A DNA stretch of 64,000 nt from Haloarcula argentinensis DSM 12282 (GTDB lineage Archaea > Halobacteriota > Halobacteria > Halobacteriales > Haloarculaceae), in the NCBI GenBank assembly GCA_000336895.1, contig AOLX01000015.1:181185-245184 (forward strand). Reading direction: 5' to 3'. A program made the position numbers and the translations under genes. Positions 1-8,586 of this stretch are shown here, in pieces (the first letter of the stretch is position 1; the number at the start of each line of letters is the position of its first letter). The notes under the pieces were generated by a model. That model made no database searches. It was not told where the DNA came from and saw only the letters and a program-made list of their open reading frames with translations.

Positions 1-615
1 TGGTCGTTCAACGAAGTGTACGACAGCGAGGAGCAACTGGCCTACGAACTGGCCGACCTCGTCAACGAGGAAATCGAGGCGCTTGTCGAGGCCGGCGCTC
101 GCTACATCCAGATCGACGAGCCAGCCCTGGCCACGACGCCGGACGACCACGCCATCGTCGGCGAGTGTCTGGAACGCATTGTCGACGAGATCCCCGACGA
201 CGTGCGCCTCGGCCTGCACGTCTGTTACGGCGACTACTCGCGGATCTACCCCGAAATTCTGGACTACCCGGTCCACGAGTACGACCTAGAACTCGCCAAC
301 GGCGACTACGACCAGCTCGACGTGTTCAAAGAGCACGAGTTCACGAAGGACTTCGCCATGGGCGTGCTGGACGCACACACCGCTGAGGTCGAGTCCGTTG
401 CGGAAATCAAGGAGAACATCAAGAAGGGGCTGGAAGTCGTGCCGCCGGAGCGACTCACCGTGTCGCCGGACTGTGGCGTGAAGCTCCTGCCTCGTGAGGT
501 CGCCCGCGGGAAGATGGAGAACATGGTGCAGGCCGCTCGCGAAATCGAAGAAGAACTGGACGCTGGCGAGATCGATATTGTGGCCAGTGGAACACAAGCG
601 CACGCAGACGACTGA
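1..615 (+). CDS. metE: Methionine synthase, cobalamin-independent (MetE-type), 3' part
   Basis: The reading frame is open from base 1, so the gene starts before the window and 204 residues remain. This is the C-terminal catalytic barrel of the vitamin-B12-independent methionine synthase family, which transfers a methyl group to homocysteine. The motif IQIDEPAL and the zinc-ligand motif LHVCYGD (His and Cys) are visible, and a later Cys lies in SPDCGVKLL; these are the usual Zn/homocysteine ligands. Archaeal members often use a methyl-corrinoid protein rather than methyl-folate as donor; the donor cannot be read from this fragment. A T-tract follows the stop. Confidence 0.9.
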   Translation, partial: WSFNEVYDSEEQLAYELADLVNEEIEALVEAGARYIQIDEPALATTPDDHAIVGECLERIVDEIPDDVRLGLHVCYGDYSRIYPEILDYPVHEYDLELANGDYDQLDVFKEHEFTKDFAMGVLDAHTAEVESVAEIKENIKKGLEVVPPERLTVSPDCGVKLLPREVARGKMENMVQAAREIEEELDAGEIDIVASGTQAHADD

Positions 616-1313
616 ATCGGCGAGAGGGGCCGGCCACGAGCTGTCAATCGTTTTTGTAGCAGACGAGTAGCGAGAACCCGAACACGCGGTGGGTTCTCGG
701 ATAGTCGAACAGGGAGTGCGTGGTACGCCACGACTCGACCCTGGCTGGTGAAGTCGTGAACGGAGTCCCTCGCCAACAGTGCGGTTGGAGGACTAGAGGG
801 CGTCCGAACACAGTGTGGTACGGCTGCCCGTGTTTTCGACGAGGGTTGGCCACGATTTCGGCAGCTATCGAATATTCTCGGGCGCGCCGCTCCCGGATCC
901 GGCAAATGTCGCAGACAGGTACAGCGACCATACCGGGTGCGGGGTCAGGCAAGACCTGTGGAGTCCCTGGCTAGCAATATCTCGAACAGGTCGTCACGGG
1001 GCTGCCTGAGCACAAAAGCTCCCGACAAACAACTATTTAGATTCTTATAAATCCACGAACCCATTGCCTAAACCTGAGGACATTCACCAATAGTTTGTTC
1101 GACAAACATCGAAACTAACATCGACCTAAGAGGAAAATAAGTGTTGACGTACTAATAATATAAGGGACTTCCATATTCAGGTAAATACACCATATTATGC
1201 ATACAGAGCCACTCATACCGCAAATTCCATAATTTAGTTTCATGTGGTATGTTGGCATGTGTATCTGGGAAAGAGTTTTGAGGGCCTCTGGAGAAGCTAG
1301 CGATGAGAAAGCT
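616..1313. other. Intergenic stretch of about 700 bases without a convincing gene
   Basis: Both strands contain short open frames, but none has recognisable motifs or the acidic composition of the neighbouring proteins. It holds a T-tract (650-657) and a perfect inverted repeat (671-679 with 691-699). From about 1015 to 1240 the DNA becomes AT-rich, and this part probably carries the promoter of the gene starting at 1314. The middle part could be decayed coding sequence; no family was recognised. Confidence 0.5.
650..657 (+). terminator. T-tract after metE
   Basis: A run of five T residues lies about 35 bases after the methionine synthase stop, in otherwise GC-rich DNA. Haloarchaeal terminators commonly consist of such a T-tract without a stable stem. 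A 9-bp inverted repeat lies just downstream at 671-699. Confidence 0.45.
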
Positions 1314-1826
1314 ATGACAGGGGACACACATCTTCGAGCGGAACTGTATCTTCGTGGAGATACCTACGGTACATTCGACGCACAACAGCAGGTACTCAAT
1401 CGGGTGAAGCGACTGGAGGCCAACGGCGTGTTCAGCGAGTCGATGTTGGCCGGCGAGTGGCAGCGGATCAGAACGATGGCAGAGGACAAGCGGTCGGAAG
1501 CCATCCGGACCTATGAGGAGTTCAGAGACTGGGCAGGCCAGAACGACCACTCGCTCGAACCGGCGTTCGAACGGCGGAACCGAAGCTACGTCGGGATGGA
1601 CCGCGTCGACGACGTGGTCGTGTTCCCGGTCGTCTCGCTGGCGATCTATGACGGCGACGACCTAGAGGGTGTGTTCCCGTGCTCGGACGAGGAACGGACC
1701 TACACCGTCGGCGACGCGCTGGAGGCCTTCGAGCGCGGCGACGAGGACTGGCTCGCACAGTTCGACTCCCTGTCGGTCGACCGAACCGACCCACTGCTGG
1801 AACCGGGCGTCGACGCGACGATTTAA
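1314..1826 (+). CDS. Conserved haloarchaeal HTH-type protein, 170 aa
   Basis: The start at 1314 (MTGDTHLRAELYLR) is preferred over an upstream ATG at 1242, because the extra residues are non-acidic and unlike haloarchaeal protein. The N-terminal half (about residues 5-60) reads like a small helical or HTH-like domain found in a widespread haloarchaeal family. The C-terminal part (VVFPVVSLAIYDG onward) is acidic, with a short hydrophobic strand. The function is unknown; a transcription-related role is only an inference. The 3' end overlaps the convergent ABC permease by 4 bp. Confidence 0.7.
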   Translation: MTGDTHLRAELYLRGDTYGTFDAQQQVLNRVKRLEANGVFSESMLAGEWQRIRTMAEDKRSEAIRTYEEFRDWAGQNDHSLEPAFERRNRSYVGMDRVDDVVVFPVVSLAIYDGDDLEGVFPCSDEERTYTVGDALEAFERGDEDWLAQFDSLSVDRTDPLLEPGVDATI

Positions 1827-2956
1827 CCGCGCAGCGCGTCGACTGGTTCTTCGCTCGCTGCTTTCCAGGCCGGATACAGCCCGCTGACGATACTCGTCAG
1901 CACCCCAAAGGCGAACGCCGCCCCGACGTACCAGGCGTTTGGCAGCCTGAAGACGGCCATCGCGTCGCCGACAGCATAGTGGTTTATCGCCAGCCCGGCA
2001 CCGAGGCTCAGAATGACACCGGCGATGCCACCGAGGAACCCGAGCAGCGTCGCTTCCATCAACATCACTTTGAGGACATCCCGCTTCTGGTAGCCGACCG
2101 CTCTGAGAACGCCGATCTCCTCCCGGCGTTCGACGGTGGACATCAGCATGACGTTGAGGATCGAGATGCCGGCCACGAGTAGCGAGATCGATGCAATACC
2201 GGCGAGGACGGTGTTGATGATCTGGAACTGCTCTTCGATGGTGTCGACGAGCGAACCCAGTTCCCGAACGAAGACCCGCTGCTCGCGGTCGTTGAGCGAG
2301 TCGCGTATCCCCATGGCCGTTTCGTTAGCCTGCGTCCCAGTGGACTCGATTACGTACGCTTCCGAGTAGCCACTCTGGCTGAACGAAGTGGCTGGTACGA
2401 TGACTCGGTTGTCGGGGTTCGTCGAGGAGAACGCATCGCCCTCTTCAAGAACTGCACGGATACGGACACTGGTTCCGTTGATAGTGATCTGGCTCCCGGG
2501 ATGCAGGTCGTGTGCCTCAGCAACACTTGAACCGACAAGTGCTCCGGATCGGAACGGCGATACCCGACCCTCTTTTGCCTCGTACAACTCTCCCGGGTTC
2601 TCAATGCCGTATATTGTTTTCCTGACCGCGTCCTCTCGGTTGTAGGACACTGGCTCTGCGCGTGTCTTTACCGGCGAGACAGTCGCCGTCGGGCTCGCCT
2701 CTCTGCGGATCGTACGGATATCGCGTTCGGTGAGTTCAGTGACGTTTTCGCCGGAGTTCGGGTACACGGTGAGCTGGTTTCCGACGTTGCCGAGGTTCTG
2801 GGTGAACGAGTACTGGAGCGCGACGCCGAACATCCCTAGCGAAGCGATAGCGACGACGCCGATAACGATACCTAGCGATGCCAGCAATGACCGCATCTTC
2901 GTCCGCGTGAGGTTGCGCCGTGCCATCAACGCGGCCGGGAAGAACCTACCCGCCAT
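1823..2956 (-). CDS. ABC transporter permease, MacB/FtsX type
   Basis: This 377-residue membrane protein begins [16 protein letters not shown]. It has the MacB layout: one N-terminal membrane helix (about residues 22-45, after the LTRTKMRSLLASLG entry), a large external domain, then three helices in the last 130 residues with the FtsX motif RREEIGVLRAVG. Such permeases work as mechanotransmitters or exporters of lipids and peptides rather than as classical channels. The chosen ATG overlaps the ATPase stop by 11 bp; the frame remains open upstream only because it runs through the ATPase gene. Confidence 0.9.
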   Translation of the reverse strand: MAGRFFPAALMARRNLTRTKMRSLLASLGIVIGVVAIASLGMFGVALQYSFTQNLGNVGNQLTVYPNSGENVTELTERDIRTIRREASPTATVSPVKTRAEPVSYNREDAVRKTIYGIENPGELYEAKEGRVSPFRSGALVGSSVAEAHDLHPGSQITINGTSVRIRAVLEEGDAFSSTNPDNRVIVPATSFSQSGYSEAYVIESTGTQANETAMGIRDSLNDREQRVFVRELGSLVDTIEEQFQIINTVLAGIASISLLVAGISILNVMLMSTVERREEIGVLRAVGYQKRDVLKVMLMEATLLGFLGGIAGVILSLGAGLAINHYAVGDAMAVFRLPNAWYVGAAFAFGVLTSIVSGLYPAWKAASEEPVDALRG

Positions 2957-3629
2957 TCTTTCGTTCCCTCCCAATGGTGCCGTCGACCAGATGGACGGTC
3001 CGGTCGACGTATTCGTTGACAAGGTCGTCGTGAGTGACGGCGACGATTGCCACGTCGTCCTCGTCGGCGATGCGGCGAAATTCGTCAAGGATCTGACGCC
3101 CAGTTTCGCTGTCGAGGTTGCCTGTCGGCTCGTCGGCAAGAACCACTTTCGGGCTGTTGATGAGCGAGCGTGCGATGGCGACGCGTTGCTTTTGCCCACC
3201 GGAGAGTTCGTCGGGCTTGTGGTCCAGTCGTTCGCCCAGTCCAAGCCGCTCAAGGAGCGTTCTGGCCCGTTTTTTGACTTGTGGATCACTGTCCAGCAGC
3301 AGCGGTACTTCGACGTTCTCGACGGCGGTCAGCGTCGGCAGGAGATAGAAGTGCTGGAACACGAACCCGATCGTTCGCTTGCGGAGAGCGGTCCGCTTGC
3401 TGTCGCCGAGTCCAGTCACGTCCTGCCCCTCCAGCAGGACGGTCCCCTCCGTCGGCGTATCCAGCAGTCCAAGGATATTCAGCAAGGTCGTTTTGCCACT
3501 GCCGCTGGGACCCATAATCGAGACGAACTCGCCGGCTTCGAGGGCGAAGTCGATACCCGCCAGTGCATAGAGGGTCTGGCCACCAGTCCGGTAGCGCTTG
3601 ACCAGTCCCTGTGCGTCGATGACCGTCAT
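2946..3629 (-). CDS. ABC transporter ATP-binding protein, MacB/LolD type
   Basis: The 227 residues contain a complete nucleotide-binding domain: Walker [11 protein letters not shown]-loop [10 protein letters not shown], signature LSGGQ, Walker [13 protein letters not shown] and the switch His in AVTHD. The LolD/MacB subfamily couples to FtsX-type permeases, which fits the overlapping downstream gene. The start overlaps the stop of the upstream membrane-anchored protein by 4 bp (ATGA), so the three genes are almost certainly one transcript. Confidence 0.94.
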   Translation of the reverse strand: MTVIDAQGLVKRYRTGGQTLYALAGIDFALEAGEFVSIMGPSGSGKTTLLNILGLLDTPTEGTVLLEGQDVTGLGDSKRTALRKRTIGFVFQHFYLLPTLTAVENVEVPLLLDSDPQVKKRARTLLERLGLGERLDHKPDELSGGQKQRVAIARSLINSPKVVLADEPTGNLDSETGRQILDEFRRIADEDDVAIVAVTHDDLVNEYVDRTVHLVDGTIGRERKNGG

Positions 3630-5119
3630 ACCTCGATGTCGTCGTCACCGCGGCGGTAGCGGCGCACGAGGACACCGACGACGACCAGTAGCGCCAGACC
3701 ACCGGCGACGAACACCGGCAGCATGCTGTTCTGGTCACCGCCCCCGCTGCCGCTATCCTGCTCCGGCTGCGGTACCGAACCACCCATCTGGTTGGTGTCG
3801 ACATCGAATGTCTGTCGCTTCCGCGTGTCATCGACGATGTAGGTCACCGCCAGTGGGACCGACGTGACGTTGCCCGTCGTCCGGGCGTACACGTCGAAGG
3901 AGACGAAGTCACTGGCCGGGACCGTGCCGACGAAGTAATCGCGGTTCGGGGTTGCCGGAGTGACCTTCTCTGTGTCGACGACGCTGACGAGGACGCTGTC
4001 CGCATCCGTCGACCCGACGTTGCTCGCACTCCCGGAAATCTGGAGACGTCCGCCCTGCCGGATCACGTCTAGACCGGTGAGGTCTATGGTTCCCGGGACC
4101 GATCGGAGCGTCGTTTCAGTGGCCGTCTGCTCCGTTTCGGTTCCGAGTTCGTAGTCGGCAGTAACGGTAACGTCCGCGCGGGGTTCGTCCATCGTGGCGT
4201 TCAGTCGCACTTGCCGGGTTGTACTGGCTGAGATGTTCTCAAGCAGGACGCGCTGGAACGACGCGTTCTCCGACGTTGCACTGACCATGATATCCGAGAT
4301 CGGAGCGTTGGCCCCGTTAGAGACGGCGACCCGGAGCGCGCGGTCGGTGCCGCTACCGACCGCTGTCGTATCGAGTTCCACACTGTTCCGGAGTGGGTCT
4401 GAATCGATGACTGTCGTCCGGGTCGTGGTGCGAGTGGTATCTCCGTCGACCGTGTAGCTGATTGTTGCGGTCAGCGAGTGTTCGCCAGCGGATTCGGGGC
4501 GGAACCGGAACGGGGCCGTGATAGACCCGTTTTGTGCGACGCTTGACCGGACCGTCCGGCTCTTCGTCATTTCGACGCCGTCGCCTTCGACGACGACTTC
4601 AACGTTCGTTATCTGGGAGTCGAGTCCGCTTGCAACAGTAACTTCGCCGGTCGATTCAACGCCGGCGACGGAGTCGTTGGCCGTAATATCCACCTGCGGG
4701 TGACGTTCTTCGACGTTTAGCTTCACCGGGTATCTGAGCTCGACGTTCTCGCCCGTCCCGCGGTCACGACCGTACACAATGACGCGGAGGTCTCTAGTTC
4801 CAGCCGAATCAAACGAGGCAGTCAGGGGCACTTCCAACGTGCTGCCCGGGGAGATCGAACCGAGCTTCGAGACACGGTCGTACTCAGTGACACCCCGCCC
4901 ACCCGATTTCCGGACCGCGATATCGTTGATTTCGAGTGGGGCGTCGCTGTTCTCGAGGTTTCGCACCGTCGTCTCGAACGTGACGGTTTCGCCCGGTGCC
5001 GGCGTTGACGGCGACACATCGACGTTCGATATCGACGCGTTGACGCTCGCTCCGGCGACTGACAGCGGAAGCGAGCCGACGACGACTAAGCAAGCGAGTA
5101 CAGCCACACCGTGACGCAT
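3626..5119 (-). CDS. Secreted, membrane-anchored beta-domain (CARDB/NEW3-like) protein, ABC exporter partner
   Basis: This 497-residue protein starts MRHGVAVLACLVVV, an export signal. It continues as repeated Ig-like beta domains of the COG1361/CARDB/NEW3 kind (for example SPSTPAPGETVTF and ISPGSTLEVPL). It ends with one membrane helix (about residues 465-485) and a charged tail RRYRRGDDD. It precedes and overlaps the ATPase gene. It is therefore the likely extracytoplasmic partner of the exporter, in the place that MacA occupies in bacteria; that role is inferred from position. Serine and threonine content is high, typical of haloarchaeal surface proteins. Confidence 0.82.
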   Translation of the reverse strand: MRHGVAVLACLVVVGSLPLSVAGASVNASISNVDVSPSTPAPGETVTFETTVRNLENSDAPLEINDIAVRKSGGRGVTEYDRVSKLGSISPGSTLEVPLTASFDSAGTRDLRVIVYGRDRGTGENVELRYPVKLNVEERHPQVDITANDSVAGVESTGEVTVASGLDSQITNVEVVVEGDGVEMTKSRTVRSSVAQNGSITAPFRFRPESAGEHSLTATISYTVDGDTTRTTTRTTVIDSDPLRNSVELDTTAVGSGTDRALRVAVSNGANAPISDIMVSATSENASFQRVLLENISASTTRQVRLNATMDEPRADVTVTADYELGTETEQTATETTLRSVPGTIDLTGLDVIRQGGRLQISGSASNVGSTDADSVLVSVVDTEKVTPATPNRDYFVGTVPASDFVSFDVYARTTGNVTSVPLAVTYIVDDTRKRQTFDVDTNQMGGSVPQPEQDSGSGGGDQNSMLPVFVAGGLALLVVVGVLVRRYRRGDDDIEV

Positions 5120-5287
5120 CACGCAATCACCTCTGGCTGGAGTAATTGTCTGCCAGTCCAACAACTCATCGGGAGGATGCTATCGGGGACCGTTGCCATG
5201 TGCAGCGGTCCGTCCCGGTCCATGTTAAATATGCTGCATAGACCGCAGTGGGAAACTGCTATCACAGCGCCCCTCCCAGCGGTGGAT

Positions 5288-6166
5288 ATGCGCGTCATCT
5301 GTGCCGGTCACGTCAACTGGGACGTGACGCTCCACGTCGACCACCTCCCGGAGCCCGACGGTGAGGGGCGTATCACCGACCGGTCACAGTCTAGCGGGGG
5401 GAGTGCATCGAACGCGGCCGTCGCACTGGCCGGGCTTGATGCGGATCCGCTAGTCCTCGGTAGCGTCGGCCGGGACGACCACGGCACCATGGCTCAGCGC
5501 GAACTGACGGCGGCCGGCGTCGAGACGCTACTGGTCGAGTCGGACAAACCGACAGCGGTGAAATATCTCATCGTGGACGAGAGCGGCGACGTCGCGGTGC
5601 TCGGAAACGACGGGGCCAACGAGGCGTTCTGCGCGTCGGATCTCCCGGTCGAGACCCTAGCCGAGGCGGACCACCTCCATCTGACCGGGCAAGACCCCGC
5701 GACAGCTGCGACGCTCGCACGCGATGCCGCGACCGCGGATGTCCCAGTGAGCTTCGACCCCGGCCGCCGGCTCCCATACCGCGATTACTCGGCGGTGCTC
5801 TCACACGCAGATATCCTGTTTTGCAACGACCGGGAAGCCGACCACGCCGAGGACAGCGGCCTTTTCCACAGAGTGCCGACAGTCGTCGTTAAACACGGAG
5901 ACTGCGGCGCGACGGCACATATCGACGACCGGACTGTCACGAACGCCGGGTATCCCATAGAATCTGTCGACACTGCAGGCGCGGGCGACGCGTTCGCTGC
6001 CGGGTATCTGCTCGCCAGCGCACAGGGGACCGATACGGAGCGCGCACTCGCAGTCGCCAACGCCTGTGGCGCACTCGCGGCACAGTCACCCGGCGCACAG
6101 ACGACGCTCGACTGGGAGTCAGTGTGGGAGCTTGTCGACAGCGAACAATCGCCCGAAACGGCCTAA
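5288..6166 (+). CDS. PfkB-family sugar/nucleoside kinase
   Basis: The start at 5288 (MRVICAGHVNWDVTL) gives 292 residues, a normal ribokinase/PfkB length. The N-terminal SGGSASNAAVALAGL motif (PfkB signature 1 region) and the C-terminal VDTAGAGDAF motif (anion hole and catalytic Asp) are both present. The substrate may be a sugar such as 2-keto-3-deoxygluconate, fructose or ribose, or a nucleoside; the sequence does not decide. The gene converges with the phosphotransferase at 6163 with a 4-bp overlap. Confidence 0.88.
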   Translation: MRVICAGHVNWDVTLHVDHLPEPDGEGRITDRSQSSGGSASNAAVALAGLDADPLVLGSVGRDDHGTMAQRELTAAGVETLLVESDKPTAVKYLIVDESGDVAVLGNDGANEAFCASDLPVETLAEADHLHLTGQDPATAATLARDAATADVPVSFDPGRRLPYRDYSAVLSHADILFCNDREADHAEDSGLFHRVPTVVVKHGDCGATAHIDDRTVTNAGYPIESVDTAGAGDAFAAGYLLASAQGTDTERALAVANACGALAAQSPGAQTTLDWESVWELVDSEQSPETA

Positions 6167-7179
6167 TCCGCCTGTATCTCCTCGACGAGCCGCTCGAACT
6201 GCTGGCGGTATTGGGCTTCGGCACGAGCAGCGGCGAGGCCGGACTCATCGGTGAAGGCGGCCTCAAAGCCGGCCATCCGCCACAGGAGCGTCGAGAGCTG
6301 ATAGAGTGGCCGTCGCTGCTCGTACCCCTCGTCGAACTCCATCGGGCGCATCTCCTGATAGCCCTCTCGGAACACTGTTCGGAGTGAGTCACGCAGTTCC
6401 GGATCTTGAAACGACGAGTCGATGAAGAGGAACTCGGTCTGTGCGAGGTTGTACTCCGGCAACGCCGCGAGCACGTCCTGCCAGTCGAGGACAGCCGTGA
6501 TCGGCGCGTCCGCTGTCTGCTCGAACATGAGGTTCGCCGGCCTGAAATCGTCGTGTACCAGCCGGGGAACGCCGTCCTCGGGTACCATCTCCAGGGCCGG
6601 TTCGATACAGTCCCGTGCCCGGTCGATCATGTCCTCGAAAGGCGTCCCGTCGAGGTGAGAGAGGTGGGATTTGGTGAGGCTCTCGAAGTACTCCCGCCAG
6701 TTGCCCATCCAGTCACTCACGATGATCCGGTCGTCGTGGAGCGTGAGTCGACCGAACGCCTCGAACCCGATCTCGGAATGCATGTCGCCGAGTATCCGAC
6801 CGGACTGGGCTAGCACCCGCCGTCGGTCCTCGGTCGAAAGCCCGGCGAACTCTTCAGCCAGATTCTCGCCGTGGATGCGTTCGGTGACAAAATACGGCGA
6901 CACGTCGGCGTCAGGGTCGTCTTCGTAGACGAGGATACGTGGAACAGGGATGTCGGTCCGGGCGGCGACGAAGTCGTGGAGACAGGGTTCGACGGCGAAC
7001 GGGACATCGCCCTGTGGCTTGAACTTCACGACCACCTCGTACGCCTCGCCGTTGTGGCGCAGCGTCACCATGTAGACATCGCTCTGGTGGCCCCCACCCG
7101 GAGTCTCGAACTGGAAGCCCTCGTAATCCGGGCCTGACTCTTTCAGCACGGCTTCAATGTCCTGTTCCGGAGTCTGCAC
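6163..7179 (-). CDS. Phosphotransferase family protein (APH/choline-kinase fold)
   Basis: The Brenner motif VHDDFRPANLMF (catalytic Asp and Asn) and the metal-binding Asp in VLDWQDVL identify an aminoglycoside-phosphotransferase-fold kinase; the natural substrate is unknown. I place the start at a GTG at 7179 (VQTPEQDIEAVLK). A TATA-like element TTTATTTGC (7202-7210, minus strand) lies about 27 bp upstream, which fits leaderless transcription. The alternative ATG at 7242 would lie upstream of that element. The length from 7179 is 338 residues. Confidence 0.82.
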   Translation of the reverse strand: MQTPEQDIEAVLKESGPDYEGFQFETPGGGHQSDVYMVTLRHNGEAYEVVVKFKPQGDVPFAVEPCLHDFVAARTDIPVPRILVYEDDPDADVSPYFVTERIHGENLAEEFAGLSTEDRRRVLAQSGRILGDMHSEIGFEAFGRLTLHDDRIIVSDWMGNWREYFESLTKSHLSHLDGTPFEDMIDRARDCIEPALEMVPEDGVPRLVHDDFRPANLMFEQTADAPITAVLDWQDVLAALPEYNLAQTEFLFIDSSFQDPELRDSLRTVFREGYQEMRPMEFDEGYEQRRPLYQLSTLLWRMAGFEAAFTDESGLAAARAEAQYRQQFERLVEEIQAD

Positions 7180-7201
7180 TGACGTACCATATAGTGGGCG
7201 A

Positions 7202-7210
7202 GCAAATAAA
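7202..7210 (-). promoter_or_regulatory. TATA-like box for the APH-type phosphotransferase
   Basis: On the minus strand this reads TTTATTTGC, centred about 27 bp before the GTG at 7179. This supports a leaderless start at that GTG. Confidence 0.45.
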
Positions 7211-7275
7211 TCTGTCAATCCCACCACGGACAGCACTGACACCCGGTTCGGACGCTGTCAGTCGCCGTCTCCGCG

Positions 7276-8463
7276 CTACCAGGAGTGAAACGGTGAGACC
7301 GGTTTTGTCCCGTCGGTCACTTCGAATCGTGCGCCGCCGGCCCTGCTTTCGGTCACCGAGATGTCCCAGCCGTGGGCGTCAGTGATCTGGGCAACGATAG
7401 ACAGGCCGAGGCCGTTGTTACTGCCTGAGAAGGCGTCGACCGAGAGAACGTCGTTCAGTTTGTCGGACGGGATACCCGGTCCGTCGTCGGCGACGTAGAA
7501 GCCGGTCACGCGGCCCTCGGCTCGCTCGTCCTCACTGTCTATCTCGGCTGTCCCGTCGTCGACGAGCGGACCGACCCAGACGGTCACGTCGTCGCCCGCG
7601 TGGTCCGCTGCGTTCCGAAAGAGGTTCTCGAACACCTGTTTGAGGCGGTTCTGGTCACCGAACACCGGGGCGGACCCTTCGATCTGCAACGTCGCGTCGT
7701 CCGTTCTGGCCATCTCCCATGTCTGTTCGACAATGGTCTCGAGCGAAATGGCGGTTCGGTCTTCGACCGCATATCCCTTCTTTGCGAGGGTCAGCAGGTC
7801 GTCGATGAGCGCTTCCATGCGAGCCACACCTTCCTCCGCATCTTCGAGATGGGACAGGTCGCCGGTCTCTCGCACGAGTTCGAGCCGCCCCTCGACAACG
7901 TGAAGTGGGTTTCTGAGATCGTGTGAAACGACGCCGATGAACTGTTCCATCCGGTCGCGCTGGATGCGGAGGTCGTGCTCGCGCTCGGCTTTCTGCAGTG
8001 CCGCCTGTACGTGCGTCGCATACATCCGGGCGAGCCGAACCGTTTCGCCGTCAAACGTAACCGGAGTAAGCGAGCCGATGTTGATAACGCCGTACTCGGC
8101 AAGCGGCAGGATGATCTCGCTGCTGACAGGCGAGTTCTCGTTGTACTGGCGCTGTTCGTCGTCGAGTTCGGAGTACGTCCGAACTTCGTCCCGCTCGAAC
8201 GCCTCCCACGAGAGACTGTTGCCGGGTCTGTAGGTAACCGGCCAGTCGAATACCTCGTCCGCCCGCTCCGTCGACGCCGCCAACTGCAGTTCCGAAGCGT
8301 CGCTGTCATACAGCCACAGCGCTCCGAGTGGCACGTCGAACACAGACGAAATCCCCGACATTGCGATCTCGCATATCTCACGTTCGGACCCCGCAGCCAT
8401 CAACTGTTGTGTGACAGTCTCGAACGAATCGAGATCGAATGAGACCGTTAACTCCCCACCCAT
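7276..8463 (-). CDS. GAF-domain sensor histidine kinase
   Basis: The 395-residue protein starts MGGELTVSFDLDSF, with no membrane helices. A GAF-like sensor domain spans about residues 15-155. A HisKA dimerisation domain follows, with the phospho-accepting His at about residue 181 (VVSHDLRNPL). The HATPase domain shows the N-box FENLFRNAADHA, the G1 box DDGPGIP and the G2 box NNGLGLSI. It is probably a soluble kinase sensing a small molecule or redox state. No response regulator is adjacent, as is common for haloarchaeal kinases. The start sits 28 bp after a clear TATA box. Confidence 0.92.
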   Translation of the reverse strand: MGGELTVSFDLDSFETVTQQLMAAGSEREICEIAMSGISSVFDVPLGALWLYDSDASELQLAASTERADEVFDWPVTYRPGNSLSWEAFERDEVRTYSELDDEQRQYNENSPVSSEIILPLAEYGVINIGSLTPVTFDGETVRLARMYATHVQAALQKAEREHDLRIQRDRMEQFIGVVSHDLRNPLHVVEGRLELVRETGDLSHLEDAEEGVARMEALIDDLLTLAKKGYAVEDRTAISLETIVEQTWEMARTDDATLQIEGSAPVFGDQNRLKQVFENLFRNAADHAGDDVTVWVGPLVDDGTAEIDSEDERAEGRVTGFYVADDGPGIPSDKLNDVLSVDAFSGSNNGLGLSIVAQITDAHGWDISVTESRAGGARFEVTDGTKPVSPFHSW

Positions 8464-8486
8464 CCCGTACAAATCATGCAACGCTG

Positions 8487-8495
8487 TATATAAAA
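8487..8495 (-). promoter_or_regulatory. TATA box of the histidine kinase gene
   Basis: On the minus strand this reads TTTTATATA, centred about 28 bp upstream of the ATG at 8463. It is consistent with a leaderless haloarchaeal transcript and supports the chosen start. Confidence 0.6.
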
Positions 8496-8586
8496 CTCTG
8501 TGTTTCTGTGTCAGTGATACGTTGCATGGCGTCACCGACCCGCCGATGTCGCGGGACCTTTGTATCCACAGTCCCCAGAGAGCGGT

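Noticed and set aside
644..952. Minus-strand frame with a CDICR motif between metE and the HTH-type gene
   Set aside because: Composition is not acidic, the CxxC stands alone and no partner Cys pair or family was recognised; probably non-coding.
720..974. Plus-strand frame after metE
   Set aside because: Short, Cys/Arg-rich and without promoter-like sequence; it does not look like haloarchaeal protein.
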